Made by a program: the position numbers and the translations under genes. The notes beneath the pieces were generated by a model. It searched no databases. It was not told the DNA's origin and saw nothing but the letters and a program-made list of their open reading frames with translations. Positions 26,100 to 35,892 of a DNA stretch of 64,000 nt are shown here, one piece after another (within the stretch, counting starts at the first letter, position 1; each line of letters begins with the position of its first letter). This DNA is from Candidatus Sumerlaeota bacterium (GTDB lineage Bacteria > Sumerlaeota > Sumerlaeia > MWCT01 > JAUWMI01): NCBI GenBank assembly GCA_030613245.1, contig JAUWMI010000001.1, positions 124,001 to 188,000 of the forward strand, in the 5' to 3' direction.

Positions 26100-28379
26100 T
26101 TATTCGGGCAGTTCGAATTCTTTTACCTCAACATCTTCGATGTAGAGCGAAGCGGTTGCATTGTCCCCCGTGTCAAAATTAAGGAGATCCACCGCGATAT
26201 ACAGCCCTTCAGGCACGGCTCCGTAGGGCGGCACATAAAAGACATAGTAATCGCGACCAGTAATACCCGGGAAGAGATCATTCCCTTCAACACTTCCGAT
26301 TGTAATGACGGCGACACTTGCGTTGTTCTGCGTGCCGATGCGAATGCGAAATTGCGGGAAGTCATTAGGGCCTGCATCAGTGCTAATGTGTACCTTTGCC
26401 CGATAGAGCTTGCCTGGCGAGACCTGCGTACTTGGTGGCGAGGGCAGAAATTCAACCGTCGGGCTCATCCAGAAGCCAAAACAATTTGTATTGGTTGTGC
26501 TGGTAATGACAAGGGTTCCTGGTTGCGAGCTAAATGTGGGCGCAGTAAAGACCGGTTCGACACTGGCACTTTGCCATCCTTCCGTATCGCTGCTAAAGTT
26601 ATAGGTTTTGATCCGGTGCTCGATGCCGGTGTTAATGATAGCATCGAAAATCGGGTAGGCAATCAAGCGGCCGGAGCCTGACAGATTGTCAGGGCCTGAC
26701 GGTGCGAGATCTTCTGCAAAAGCCTGGAGGTAATAATTCAAGGTATCAGGCCCAGCCCACGGGATAAGTTGCTTGAGGAGCGCAGCAACTGCAGCTGCAT
26801 GTGGAGCTGCAGCGGATGTGCCATAGAATGGTATGAAGCCTGGAACAGTAGTGGCGACACCATCGAACGTGGCAAATTCAGGCTTCATCCGGCCGTCAAT
26901 AGTAGGCCCCTGGCTGCTGAAGGATTCTACCACCAGGTGCCCAGGCACATTGACATCAATCGCTCCCACAGAGATCACACCGCCCCCTGCGTCAGAATTG
27001 TTGGGTACGCTTCCTTCCGGCACAATATGCTCCCACATCACGATGCCCCCCAGGATATAGAGATCAAAGCGCCTTGGCGTAAGGTCCTCGTTCTTTCGAG
27101 CCACAACAATACTAAAAGTCTCAGGACTTCCGCCTCCGTTATAGCCATAAACTGCCTCGACGGGATCATTATATCCGAGTTGGAGGTCCACTGACGCCGC
27201 AATCGGATTTTTGAAATCCAATACATCAGGGTCTAAGACGTAGAGGTCAATATCGTCGCCAGACTGGCCGAATGGCTCATACCAACAGAGATAAATCGCT
27301 ACAGAATAGCCCGGGTAAAGCACAAACTCCAGGGTCTCGTCACCCATGGTAAAGTTATGAATCTTGTTTGGCCTAAGGGGGTCATCTGTGAAATATCCTG
27401 AATAATGTCTTTCCGCGTAATTACCGACCGATGTATAGTAAGCTATGCCTCGTTTGACCAGATCTGAACTGGCGAGCGATACGGCGCTAGTACCGTCATA
27501 CGGCCCGTTATTGAAAAAGCTGTAATCGTCAACGATGACATCACAGCCTTGGTCCGCGAGCCAATTCTTCGCTTTTGTAAAATCAATAGCCGTGTCGAAA
27601 TTTGAAAAGAAGAGCTTAGCGCCAGGAGCAATATCGTGAATAATTTCCAGCATCGCTGTTCCCTCTGATCCCGCCGCAATGCCATAAGAACTAAATGACC
27701 TTGTTTGAACATCGCCGTAGAATTCTCCAGGCGGTGTGGTGCAGGGGTCTTGCGAGTAGGTCGGGAGATCACCCGTTAGCACACTTTGCTGGGCATACCC
27801 TATCCCATTGGAGATAACGCCCACGCGAACCCCTGTGCCATCGTAGTTAAAGTCGCGCCGGACTTCATTGGTTCGCAAATACACGTCTCCCAGCGTGGTC
27901 ACTGACCCTTTATTGGTATATCCGTAGTCTGGTAGCCGAATAAGGCGGATGAACGGTTGGCCGGAAAGATGATCAACTTTATATGCCGGCACCATGGTTT
28001 GCACAATTTTGCGCTGAGGATCAACGCCTTGCGATTGAATGCCAAGGTCTTTAAGCTTGTCCAGGGTTTGCTTGTTGAACTCAGTAAGGCAGATGTAGAC
28101 CTGAATGTTGTCGTTCGCGTCAACGCGGAAGAAGCCGTACTTGTCGCGATTCAAAGGATTACAAAATTCCTTTTTCAGACTAGGTGATGCTTGCTGAATC
28201 ATATCAATGGTTCTTTTCAGGCTGGACGAGACCTTAGGGTTCTCAACCTGCGGGGCAACGTACGGCTCTGAGAATGTGAGGTTCCGGCCAGTCTGCGCCT
28301 GCACTACGGTGACCGAGGCAATGAGGCCGACCACCAGGAGCATTCGCCGTGCTTTGGATACACTGACTCGCAAAAACAT
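26100..28379 (-). CDS. Secreted S8/S53-like serine peptidase with the C-terminal module
   Basis: 759 residues; ATG 28379 follows AGGAGG at 7 nt and opens a signal peptide cleaved after VQAQ. The region about 160-590 is subtilase-like: GVRVGVISNGIG at the classical Asp position (Asn191 here), SEGTAMLEIIHDIAPGA at the His position, SVGN at 317-320 and GTSAAAP with nucleophile Ser522. The classical Asp and His are missing, but Glu245 and Asp249 in LEIIHD have the E-x3-D spacing of sedolisins (S53), so this is probably an S53-like branch rather than a dead subtilisin. An Ig-like or P-domain-like insert lies at about 335-450. Residues about 588-759 are one copy of the shared C-terminal module. It lies last in a row of minus-strand secreted-protein genes. 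Confidence 0.88.
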   Translation of the reverse strand: MFLRVSVSKARRMLLVVGLIASVTVVQAQTGRNLTFSEPYVAPQVENPKVSSSLKRTIDMIQQASPSLKKEFCNPLNRDKYGFFRVDANDNIQVYICLTEFNKQTLDKLKDLGIQSQGVDPQRKIVQTMVPAYKVDHLSGQPFIRLIRLPDYGYTNKGSVTTLGDVYLRTNEVRRDFNYDGTGVRVGVISNGIGYAQQSVLTGDLPTYSQDPCTTPPGEFYGDVQTRSFSSYGIAAGSEGTAMLEIIHDIAPGAKLFFSNFDTAIDFTKAKNWLADQGCDVIVDDYSFFNNGPYDGTSAVSLASSDLVKRGIAYYTSVGNYAERHYSGYFTDDPLRPNKIHNFTMGDETLEFVLYPGYSVAIYLCWYEPFGQSGDDIDLYVLDPDVLDFKNPIAASVDLQLGYNDPVEAVYGYNGGGSPETFSIVVARKNEDLTPRRFDLYILGGIVMWEHIVPEGSVPNNSDAGGGVISVGAIDVNVPGHLVVESFSSQGPTIDGRMKPEFATFDGVATTVPGFIPFYGTSAAAPHAAAVAALLKQLIPWAGPDTLNYYLQAFAEDLAPSGPDNLSGSGRLIAYPIFDAIINTGIEHRIKTYNFSSDTEGWQSASVEPVFTAPTFSSQPGTLVITSTTNTNCFGFWMSPTVEFLPSPPSTQVSPGKLYRAKVHISTDAGPNDFPQFRIRIGTQNNASVAVITIGSVEGNDLFPGITGRDYYVFYVPPYGAVPEGLYIAVDLLNFDTGDNATASLYIEDVEVKEFELPE

Positions 28380-28500
28380 ACCAATTCCTCCTACACCAGG
28401 CTTTATGCTGGTTTATATGTTGAGGCGGCAAAAAAATCAACAGAAAAGATAATGCAGCTTTCGACGTCCTTCGCGCTAACCACAGCAATTTTATGCACGT

Positions 28501-28538
28501 TAGCAGTAGGGACAGATTATAATCTGTCCTTACTGCTA
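28501..28538. repeat. 38-bp near-perfect palindrome overlapping a stop codon
   Basis: Two 19-bp arms (TAGCAGTAGGGACAGATTA and its complement) with a single G-T mismatch. It contains the stop codon of the 2058-aa protein at 28536-28538 and lies between two minus-strand genes. It may work as a terminator or processing hairpin, and it belongs to the TAGGGAC...GTCCCTA repeat group found again at 41339 and 47230. Confidence 0.8.
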
Positions 28539-31500
28539 TTCGTATAACACCCACGCAGGATCAGCTGCTAGTACCTGCATGGGAATTTTCTGCGTTCGTA
28601 CAACAAACACCCCATGCTTGCTCACGCCCATTCTGCCGTCTGGGTTTATCACACGAATCTCGCGTGAGCCGGGGGCTGCAGTATCACTGACTTCAATCGT
28701 CACGGTTATGAAATTCGACAACGAAACCTGCGGCTGGCTCGTGACCGTGATGCCCGGCCCGAAGCTCACCGTAGCGCCCTCAACAAAATTCAGGCCGCTA
28801 ATTGTAACTTCGAGGTTCCTGGTGCCCTGGAACGCGCTGCTGGGCGAGGAGGCCTGAACAATTGGCCCACCAGGCGTGCGCGGTGTGATAAATTGCTGGC
28901 TGTTAAAATTGTCACCCAGTGTCCGGTTCAGGAACATGTAGTCATAGCATCCGGCAAGAGTAAAAGCTGATTCATGCCCCGCATTGGCTACAAAGATGTC
29001 CAAATCGCCGTCATTATCTGCGTCAAATAGCACCACATCACGGCTATAGTTGTTATAGTCAATTGCTCCTGGCGTAAATTTCACGGAGAAGGGATTCGGC
29101 ACCTCGTAAGAGACGTCAGTGAATATACCATTTCCATCGTTGAGCAGAATTTGCAACGAGCGCTCGGCTGCCTCTGTATGGTTTGCCACAACGATGTCAA
29201 TGTCACCATCCAGGTCAATATCTCCAGTATCCACCCCGAAGCTATCGTTTGTTAAGAGAGGTATACGGATGCCGGTCTCATTAGTAAAATTGCCGCTGCC
29301 GTCGTTAATCAGTATGACGTTCTGGTCGTCGTAGGCAGTCAGGAAAATGTCGTAATCCGGATCAAAGCTCCCGTTCCCATTGCGATCCTGCCAGTCAATC
29401 ACGCCATTGCCGTTCTTGTCTTCACCTGGATCAAGAATGCCGTTGCCGTTGATATCCTCCGTTGGCTCGCCATCGCGGTCGAAGTCAGCCACAGTAACGG
29501 CCTGGAAATTTGAGATGAGCGTCGGTATATTGGCATTGGACTCGACAAAGACCCCGGAATGGACTCCCTGGTTCACGAGAAATCTGCAGGATTGCACGAA
29601 ATCCGGAGCGGGTGGAATGAGCAGAGATTTCTCATTAGCGAAAAAGATATCCAGGTCACCGTCGCCGTCAAAATCCGCTAAAGCCGGCTCCATGGTGTCA
29701 TCCAGCACCGTACCACTTGAGCCATCTTGATAAGTCACGCGGGGCAGGTTAGTTTCCGTCATATCAACGAAGAGGCCGGGCATGCTGTTCGGGCCAGGGG
29801 AGAGCATGTTAATCAGCAAGACGTTGTGCGCACCAAAGTTTTCGAGTCCATTCGCTATTACAATATCAATCATGCCGTCGTTGTTCACGTCACCGACTGC
29901 GAATTTGCGACTCATTTCTTTTAGGCTCGGGAAGGGATAATTCGGAAGATTTGTATTGCTCATATCCATGAACAGCCCATCGCCGAGCAGGTCACTATCT
30001 GGAACGGAGTTGTAATATGCCATGTCCTCGTCATAGTTAAACCACAGACGATTCCGAGTTCCGACACACGTATAGAAGATATCCAGGTCCCCGTCATTAT
30101 CAAAGTCAGCCAGCTGAATATCAAATAGCGGTTCTGCAACAGCGTTAAGATAGGGACCTAAGTTCTGAAAGAGCCGCGGAGGAGTATCCGGTGAGCTTGG
30201 CGGCGTGAATATTCGTTTGCCCTGGTTTATCGGCTGACCGCGATTTATGAGGATCAGGGGATGCTCGCCCGACGCAGTCATAACCCCGCCTTTGGCCACT
30301 ACGAGATCGTAACGGCCATCGCCATTAATATCCCCACAGGCGGCGTTAAGACTAACATTCCCGTCATCAAATACAAATGGCGGCGTTGCGGAACGCAGAA
30401 AATAGGCGGGTAAGAAGCGAGGCGTGACGTCGTAAAACGCCGGTGGGTCAACCTCATCAAGGAAATCTGGAGGGTTGGCGTACAGGCTATTGATGAACAG
30501 TTCGTCCTGTTCGCCTTCGTTGCCAACAAACAGGTCGAGGTCGCCATCGTTATCCACATCACCACAGGTGGCAAAAAAGGAGGCATCTACATTGAGGGGC
30601 GTGATAGCGGTTTCTGAGATGTCAGAAAACTGTGCAAAGGTGTTATTCTTCATGAGCCAATTGGCGGTGGGCAGGCTGACGACGGGCTCTCTTGCGCCGG
30701 CACCGCCATCGGTTGCAACGTATACATCTATACCACCGTCATTGTCAAAGTCCCCGGCACACAGGGCCCTGGATCTACCGGTCTTATCAGGAATCCAGTC
30801 AGGGCGATGCGTCCATATATATGAGGTAATATTTTCAGTATCGATTTCTATAAAAAGACCCAGTTTACCTACGCCGAACATAAATAATGACATCCCGCCT
30901 GCTCTTGAATCATGTTGGACACGCTCCGTAGGGAAGCGAAATGCCGGAGGCCCTAGATTCGTTGGATCATATATGGTGTCTTCGAACTCGGTGTTGATGT
31001 TGAGTTTAAAAATCATGTTCCATCCGCTATTATTGAATTCATCGATCACGGCGCCCACGGACAGGTCTTGGAACCTGGGCATATTATCTCCATCCACTAG
31101 GTCGTCTATCTCTGCATTTGAAAGATCCAATGGGAAACCGTCTGGAATATTCAGACGAATCACAGTGCCGCCACTCGACAGGAACAGCCATCCCCGCCCC
31201 AACACTGCGGGGTAGATGTAACTCTCGGCTCCGTAATTATGGAGAGTGAAGTAGCCGTCCGGGAGCCCGTCGGCGTCCATGTCTTCGTTATCATAAACCA
31301 TATCGTCGCCATCGAGGACGTAGTTGGCTACTGCCCATCCGTAATTGACGACAAAGATATCCGGTGCGGCATCCTGTACAATGGGCGCGACAATAACCTG
31401 ATATGTTTCGGACAGGTCCTGCTCAATAGCAGGATCGGTGTCGACTGCATCGGGGAAAAGTGGTGGAAGCCGGTCGATGTTAGGGTCAATGGGGCCCGGT

Positions 31501-34500
31501 ACGGGGAACAAGGAATCGCCGGTAAAAACGCCATCGTGGCCAAGTGTTTCATCGAGGAAATAAAATCCGCGCTCAAAAGGGTTACGATCATTGAGCTTGT
31601 TAATAAGTATCCGTTCACTGAAATACAGCGTAGTATTATAATATGGGTCTGCAGTCGCCGGATCGCGGTCTCCCCAGGTAAAGCCAACAGTGTTTTGCAA
31701 GTCAGAGAAGAAATTCATGTTGCTGACGACAATGTCAATGTCGCCGTCACCGTCAATATCACCGACGTCCGAGCGGGTAGTAATGTCAAACCCCCCGCCG
31801 TAGGGATCAAATGGCCCGATATTCAATATGCCAGGCAGGTAGAGCAGAGTTCCGTCTTCGAAATATCCATTGCCTTTATTCATATATAAGCGATTCTGCT
31901 GACCAATAATGCCGCCGGCGGGACGGGCAAAGTTGGAGACGAACATGTCGAGCCAGCCATCAGCATTGAAGTCAGCCAGCTTGACATCGTAGCTACAATC
32001 AATGTCAAGGGGTAAACGGTTATCATCTGTGGTATCAGGATTAAGATCCGGGCCAAACGTTTGGTCAACGAACTTCGGCTCCCCGGTCTCACTAAACAGG
32101 TTAATATAGATTCGGTTATACTGGCTGTTGGGATTTATATCATCGGTTGTCCCGATAGCAATCACCAGATCCAGGTCGCCGTCGTTGTCAATGTCGCCAA
32201 AGGCTGCACCGTTGGTATAGAGATTGTCCACAGGGAGATAATCACCACCACTGCGGGGTGACGTATCACTGAAGGACGGCGTTAAGGTATCAGGATCGCA
32301 CGCATCGCCTATGCCGTCGCCGTCGGTATCTGTCTGATCAGGATTCGGTACATCGGGACAGTTGTCTTCGTCATTCGGAATGCCATCCCCGTCAATATCA
32401 TCAGGATCTTCTACCTCTTCAAATAATGGTGGGTCCCCCGTATTGGTAATAATATTGATTCCGCCGGTGATTTGATTCGGAGCGACGGACACAGGTTCGT
32501 AGATGTACCAGATATCGTCCCACGGAGTTGGGGGATCGTGGATGGGGGTGCCGGATTCTGGGATCCATTCGGCACGGAGAAAGCCGTATGCGGTGGAGAA
32601 GCTGATACTTTCTCCCGGATTCAAAGGCCGAGGATTCCAGTAAACCGCGCAGGCACTGTCAGCACCTAGGAATTCGGACTGCGTGAATGGGGTTCCGTCT
32701 GCCGTGAAATCCCAGTCTGTGAGGTAGATATCGGGCCAGTAGGCTGTGACAAAGCGATCCGGCGGCACTACTGCAGAATCGCGCATGGTGCCGAGGGCTA
32801 CAATGGTCGGGAAGTCGAGGCTGTCGTATACTTCAAACTTGTCTGGTACATCGGCGCCAACCCATTCGCGCTCGGTGGTAATCTGTTCTCCCTCTACAAT
32901 AAAGGGAGCGTCGTCGTTATTGGCCAGCATGGTGTCGTACATAAGGCGCACGCCAGCCTCTATAGGATCCGGGCCGATATTGGTGAGCGTATAGGTGATA
33001 AGCATATCGTCAGGATTATTTGTTGGCCCCGCGTAGTTGCCTATCTGAAGATGTTCGGTGAGCTGCAGCACATTGCCGATCAGCCAGGTGCCCTGCGCCG
33101 TGTTGGTGCTATCGTTTATCTGGAGCTGGCTCACTACTACCCCGATCGGTTGCAAGCGATTGGTATAATCTGTGGTAACGCCATCCTGGATGATGCGAAC
33201 AGAGCTGAAGGAAGTTGCTGGGGTGGGAAACCCGAAGAGCAATATCGGGCCATCGAGCACTGAGGCTGTAAACATGCCCCAGCTGTCAATGGCCATTTCG
33301 ATATAGTTGCTGCTGAACAGGTTGTCGCCGGGAATATTCCGGTCATCGGCGCTACCGTCGCCCACTCCCGGAGGATCGGCACCGCCGTAGAATTCAGGCT
33401 CAAAATCCTCCTCGCCAAAAAAGGCTTCCGATACCGGATCCCAGCTGAACTCAGGCGGTGTAACGTATACAGCGTAATCGCCGCGCGGCGGAAGTCCGCG
33501 GATTTCGTATCTGGAGTCGTACATCTCCATGCTTGGAGCGTTGACGCTGGCATCCCCTGGAATGCGCAATTTTATGCCTGTGTAGACCTGAGCAATCAGC
33601 TCTACCGGACGTGGGTAGGCAAGAACTGAATCGAGGGTGAACCACAGCGGATCACCCGTGGGGAACGGGATACCCACAAATACGGGCACCTGAACAACAG
33701 GGACGTCCGGGAATGGCTCCTGTCCATCCAGAGCATCGCCATCAACCACGCGGCCTGCGATTCCACCAGCGTTCTTGAAGACACCCGAAGGATAGTTCAT
33801 GCCGATTGATATCTTATCGTCCAGGTCAAGGCTGCGAAAGTCGTAGGGATTCAGCGGGAACGGATCATCAGGGCCGCGGTGGGGCCTACCGGTCATTGTT
33901 GCATTGTAGAGGTGCGTATGTGCCAGGCCTACGCAATGGCCCAATTCGTGCAATATGATACCCTCTACATCAAGTGCGCCGAGCAGGTCAGCCAGTTCCT
34001 GCGGCGTGAGATCGTCGGCATCTTCAGGTGGCAGTCGAAATTCGATTTCAAACTGGTTCATAACGATATCGAAGTCGATTATGGTGCCTGCGTCGTATTC
34101 TCGGCGGGGAAGGTAAGCATCAACGAAGCCATCCTGGTCGAAGTCCAGCGGAACAAGCCCCAGGCTGTTATCAATAACGTCTGGAGGAACGCCGATCACT
34201 TGGGTTAGGTCAAAATCGCGGTTAAAATACCATACGCTCGAGGCGCCAATGACACCAGCATCAAGAACTAAGTTCGGGTCCTGGAAGGTGATGAGACAAA
34301 ACCGATCGAGCGCGGCTGCAGTAGGCGCCATATAGAATGGCGGGTTAATACCAGAAAGAAAGTCAGCATACACCGGGTTTTCGAGGAATTCGAACGTAGA
34401 GAAAGCAACTTCGTTCCACTGCTCAAGCTCTCTACGAACCGCATGGAGAATCTCAATACTCGGGATGTTATAAGTATTGTTCACTGGCGCAATCACATTG

Positions 34501-34712
34501 CCAAAGAAATCACGATAAAGGGCGACCAGCACAGGCTGATCTTCCTCGTCCCAATGCAGATTCACGGCCAGGAATGTATCATCGCTTCCATCCCCCGGAA
34601 TATTTATTTCCTGTTTGAATATGCGTATGGGACCTGCGGCAAACAAGCTACTAGAAAGGAGCACGAATCCCAGCGCAAGAATCATGATCTTTGGATAGCG
34701 TGTTTTCATCAT
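28536..34712 (-). CDS. Giant secreted matrixin-like metalloprotease with FG-GAP repeats and IPT/TIG domain
   Basis: 2058 residues with a signal peptide (1-25, cut after LFAAG). The N-terminal 320 residues form a matrixin-like zinc protease: HELGHCVGLAH (His255, Glu256, His259, His265) with a later SIGMNYPS as Met-turn. A middle part (about 330-760) holds beta-sandwich sequence. A thrombospondin type-3 calcium repeat follows (DIDGDGIPNDEDNCPD and DTDGDGIGDACD, about 770-810), then more than a dozen FG-GAP/VCBS units of the form DxDxDGDLD that probably build beta-propellers (about 820-1950). An IPT/TIG domain (about 1955-2045) ends the protein. It lacks the C-terminal module of its neighbours. 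Calcium-dependent binding to surfaces or glycans is likely; the protease target is unknown. Confidence 0.92.
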   Translation of the reverse strand: MMKTRYPKIMILALGFVLLSSSLFAAGPIRIFKQEINIPGDGSDDTFLAVNLHWDEEDQPVLVALYRDFFGNVIAPVNNTYNIPSIEILHAVRRELEQWNEVAFSTFEFLENPVYADFLSGINPPFYMAPTAAALDRFCLITFQDPNLVLDAGVIGASSVWYFNRDFDLTQVIGVPPDVIDNSLGLVPLDFDQDGFVDAYLPRREYDAGTIIDFDIVMNQFEIEFRLPPEDADDLTPQELADLLGALDVEGIILHELGHCVGLAHTHLYNATMTGRPHRGPDDPFPLNPYDFRSLDLDDKISIGMNYPSGVFKNAGGIAGRVVDGDALDGQEPFPDVPVVQVPVFVGIPFPTGDPLWFTLDSVLAYPRPVELIAQVYTGIKLRIPGDASVNAPSMEMYDSRYEIRGLPPRGDYAVYVTPPEFSWDPVSEAFFGEEDFEPEFYGGADPPGVGDGSADDRNIPGDNLFSSNYIEMAIDSWGMFTASVLDGPILLFGFPTPATSFSSVRIIQDGVTTDYTNRLQPIGVVVSQLQINDSTNTAQGTWLIGNVLQLTEHLQIGNYAGPTNNPDDMLITYTLTNIGPDPIEAGVRLMYDTMLANNDDAPFIVEGEQITTEREWVGADVPDKFEVYDSLDFPTIVALGTMRDSAVVPPDRFVTAYWPDIYLTDWDFTADGTPFTQSEFLGADSACAVYWNPRPLNPGESISFSTAYGFLRAEWIPESGTPIHDPPTPWDDIWYIYEPVSVAPNQITGGINIITNTGDPPLFEEVEDPDDIDGDGIPNDEDNCPDVPNPDQTDTDGDGIGDACDPDTLTPSFSDTSPRSGGDYLPVDNLYTNGAAFGDIDNDGDLDLVIAIGTTDDINPNSQYNRIYINLFSETGEPKFVDQTFGPDLNPDTTDDNRLPLDIDCSYDVKLADFNADGWLDMFVSNFARPAGGIIGQQNRLYMNKGNGYFEDGTLLYLPGILNIGPFDPYGGGFDITTRSDVGDIDGDGDIDIVVSNMNFFSDLQNTVGFTWGDRDPATADPYYNTTLYFSERILINKLNDRNPFERGFYFLDETLGHDGVFTGDSLFPVPGPIDPNIDRLPPLFPDAVDTDPAIEQDLSETYQVIVAPIVQDAAPDIFVVNYGWAVANYVLDGDDMVYDNEDMDADGLPDGYFTLHNYGAESYIYPAVLGRGWLFLSSGGTVIRLNIPDGFPLDLSNAEIDDLVDGDNMPRFQDLSVGAVIDEFNNSGWNMIFKLNINTEFEDTIYDPTNLGPPAFRFPTERVQHDSRAGGMSLFMFGVGKLGLFIEIDTENITSYIWTHRPDWIPDKTGRSRALCAGDFDNDGGIDVYVATDGGAGAREPVVSLPTANWLMKNNTFAQFSDISETAITPLNVDASFFATCGDVDNDGDLDLFVGNEGEQDELFINSLYANPPDFLDEVDPPAFYDVTPRFLPAYFLRSATPPFVFDDGNVSLNAACGDINGDGRYDLVVAKGGVMTASGEHPLILINRGQPINQGKRIFTPPSSPDTPPRLFQNLGPYLNAVAEPLFDIQLADFDNDGDLDIFYTCVGTRNRLWFNYDEDMAYYNSVPDSDLLGDGLFMDMSNTNLPNYPFPSLKEMSRKFAVGDVNNDGMIDIVIANGLENFGAHNVLLINMLSPGPNSMPGLFVDMTETNLPRVTYQDGSSGTVLDDTMEPALADFDGDGDLDIFFANEKSLLIPPAPDFVQSCRFLVNQGVHSGVFVESNANIPTLISNFQAVTVADFDRDGEPTEDINGNGILDPGEDKNGNGVIDWQDRNGNGSFDPDYDIFLTAYDDQNVILINDGSGNFTNETGIRIPLLTNDSFGVDTGDIDLDGDIDIVVANHTEAAERSLQILLNDGNGIFTDVSYEVPNPFSVKFTPGAIDYNNYSRDVVLFDADNDGDLDIFVANAGHESAFTLAGCYDYMFLNRTLGDNFNSQQFITPRTPGGPIVQASSPSSAFQGTRNLEVTISGLNFVEGATVSFGPGITVTSQPQVSLSNFITVTIEVSDTAAPGSREIRVINPDGRMGVSKHGVFVVRTQKIPMQVLAADPAWVLYE

Positions 34713-34820
34713 TCGTCACTCTCGTCTTAAGAATGGATTCTATAGGTACCTCTAGGTGCTTAGCCTACACTGCGTAACGTATAGTTCGAATCCCTACTTC
34801 ATAATTGAGTGCGGGTTTCC

Positions 34821-35792
34821 TTACTGATTGAGAATCGTTTCAATCTCCACTGTAAAATCGTTCAGAGTCTTAAGTGTTGAGAATCGCAGCACTGGTGGTA
34901 TAGCTTCCTCATCAGCGGGCAACTCTACAGCCTGTGGCCCGTCGAGTTGGTCGCGGAGTCCAAAGACCTTTGACGGAATAGGCAGGTCCTTTCCGATAAA
35001 GACAATTGGCGATTCGTCTGGAGCGGCTTTGGAGGCGAGCTGAGCATCCTGCGTGGAGGAGCCTGATTTTTCTGCCAGTGGCGTCCCGGTTCCCTGAGTA
35101 CTCGATGATGATAAGGAGGGAAGCAGACCAGCTTTCGACATGGCTCTGATGCGGGACTTTGGCACATTAGCGAGCGGGCTTTGCGGCGCATTGGCTGGCA
35201 ACGCCGCTGGTTGTGTCAAAGTCTTGAAAGCCTTATCTGCGGTCTTTCCATCAGCTAAAATGGCGATGTTTTCCAGACGGAAGCGCGTTACACGCTTTTC
35301 CCCAGTGCGAGGATCAGTAATGATGCTATACTTACCCTGCGCCAGGCCAACTACCTGAGGCGAATCGAGAAGGCGAGACTTCGGGTTTGGAGGTTTTGGC
35401 GGTGTGAATGCAAACGCTCTCTTCTGCGTGGAGAGAAACAGTAGCACTTCTTCGTTAGTATAAAACTCAGGCATGCCAGTTACGTGCTGGGCAATGGGAA
35501 TAGGTTCCTCGAGCACGCCGCCCATCTGCGTGATTTCCACCACACTACCGATGTTGCCTTTCAGATACTCACTCACGTTGATGGTCATCGTGGTTTCAAT
35601 ATGGCCGCTGACCCAGCGGCTTTCCTTCTTTGCCACGGTGCCAATGCAAATAACATCCGCCTTTTTCGCTATTTCTTCAATCGAGAGCTTTTTCATGTAT
35701 ACGGCCATGGCGCTCGTAGTGCAAAGGCCGAGCAGAGCCAGCAGAATCACGGCAAACATAACGGCACCTTGCCAGTCTTTACGCGTTTTCAT
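34821..35792 (-). CDS. Exported protein of the family that accompanies matrixins
   Basis: 323 residues with a signal peptide (MKTRKDWQGAVMFAVILLAL, cut after SAMA). ATG 35792 has GGAGGT at 9 nt. The N-terminal 170 residues have a recurrent pattern: KLSIEEIAKKADVICIGTV, then TTMTINVSEYLKG, a Gly-rich turn (ITQMGGVLEE) and FYTNEEVLLFL. I know this pattern from exported proteins encoded beside matrixin-type proteases in several bacteria, without an assigned function. The rest (about 200-280) is low-complexity Ser, Pro and Ala. It lies 108 bp upstream of the matrixin gene on the same strand, supporting a joint role such as inhibitor or chaperone, which is inference. Confidence 0.65.
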   Translation of the reverse strand: MKTRKDWQGAVMFAVILLALLGLCTTSAMAVYMKKLSIEEIAKKADVICIGTVAKKESRWVSGHIETTMTINVSEYLKGNIGSVVEITQMGGVLEEPIPIAQHVTGMPEFYTNEEVLLFLSTQKRAFAFTPPKPPNPKSRLLDSPQVVGLAQGKYSIITDPRTGEKRVTRFRLENIAILADGKTADKAFKTLTQPAALPANAPQSPLANVPKSRIRAMSKAGLLPSLSSSSTQGTGTPLAEKSGSSTQDAQLASKAAPDESPIVFIGKDLPIPSKVFGLRDQLDGPQAVELPADEEAIPPVLRFSTLKTLNDFTVEIETILNQ

Positions 35793-35892
35793 GATTCAGA
35801 AACCTCCAGTTTCTCACTTGATTTGCCAAGCATCAGTGCTTGCGGGCTCTCTCATGCTCGTAACGTAATGCCAGCCGTTGTCAAGTCAGCAC

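Noticed and set aside
26100-28379. Reading the peptidase as a dead subtilisin because Asp and His are missing
   Set aside because: The E-x3-D pair and intact Ser fit an S53-like catalytic set, so loss of activity is not the simplest view.
34784-34793. GTTCGAATCC, the T-loop word of tRNAs
   Set aside because: The flanking bases do not form a T stem and no acceptor stem or anticodon arm can be built upstream.
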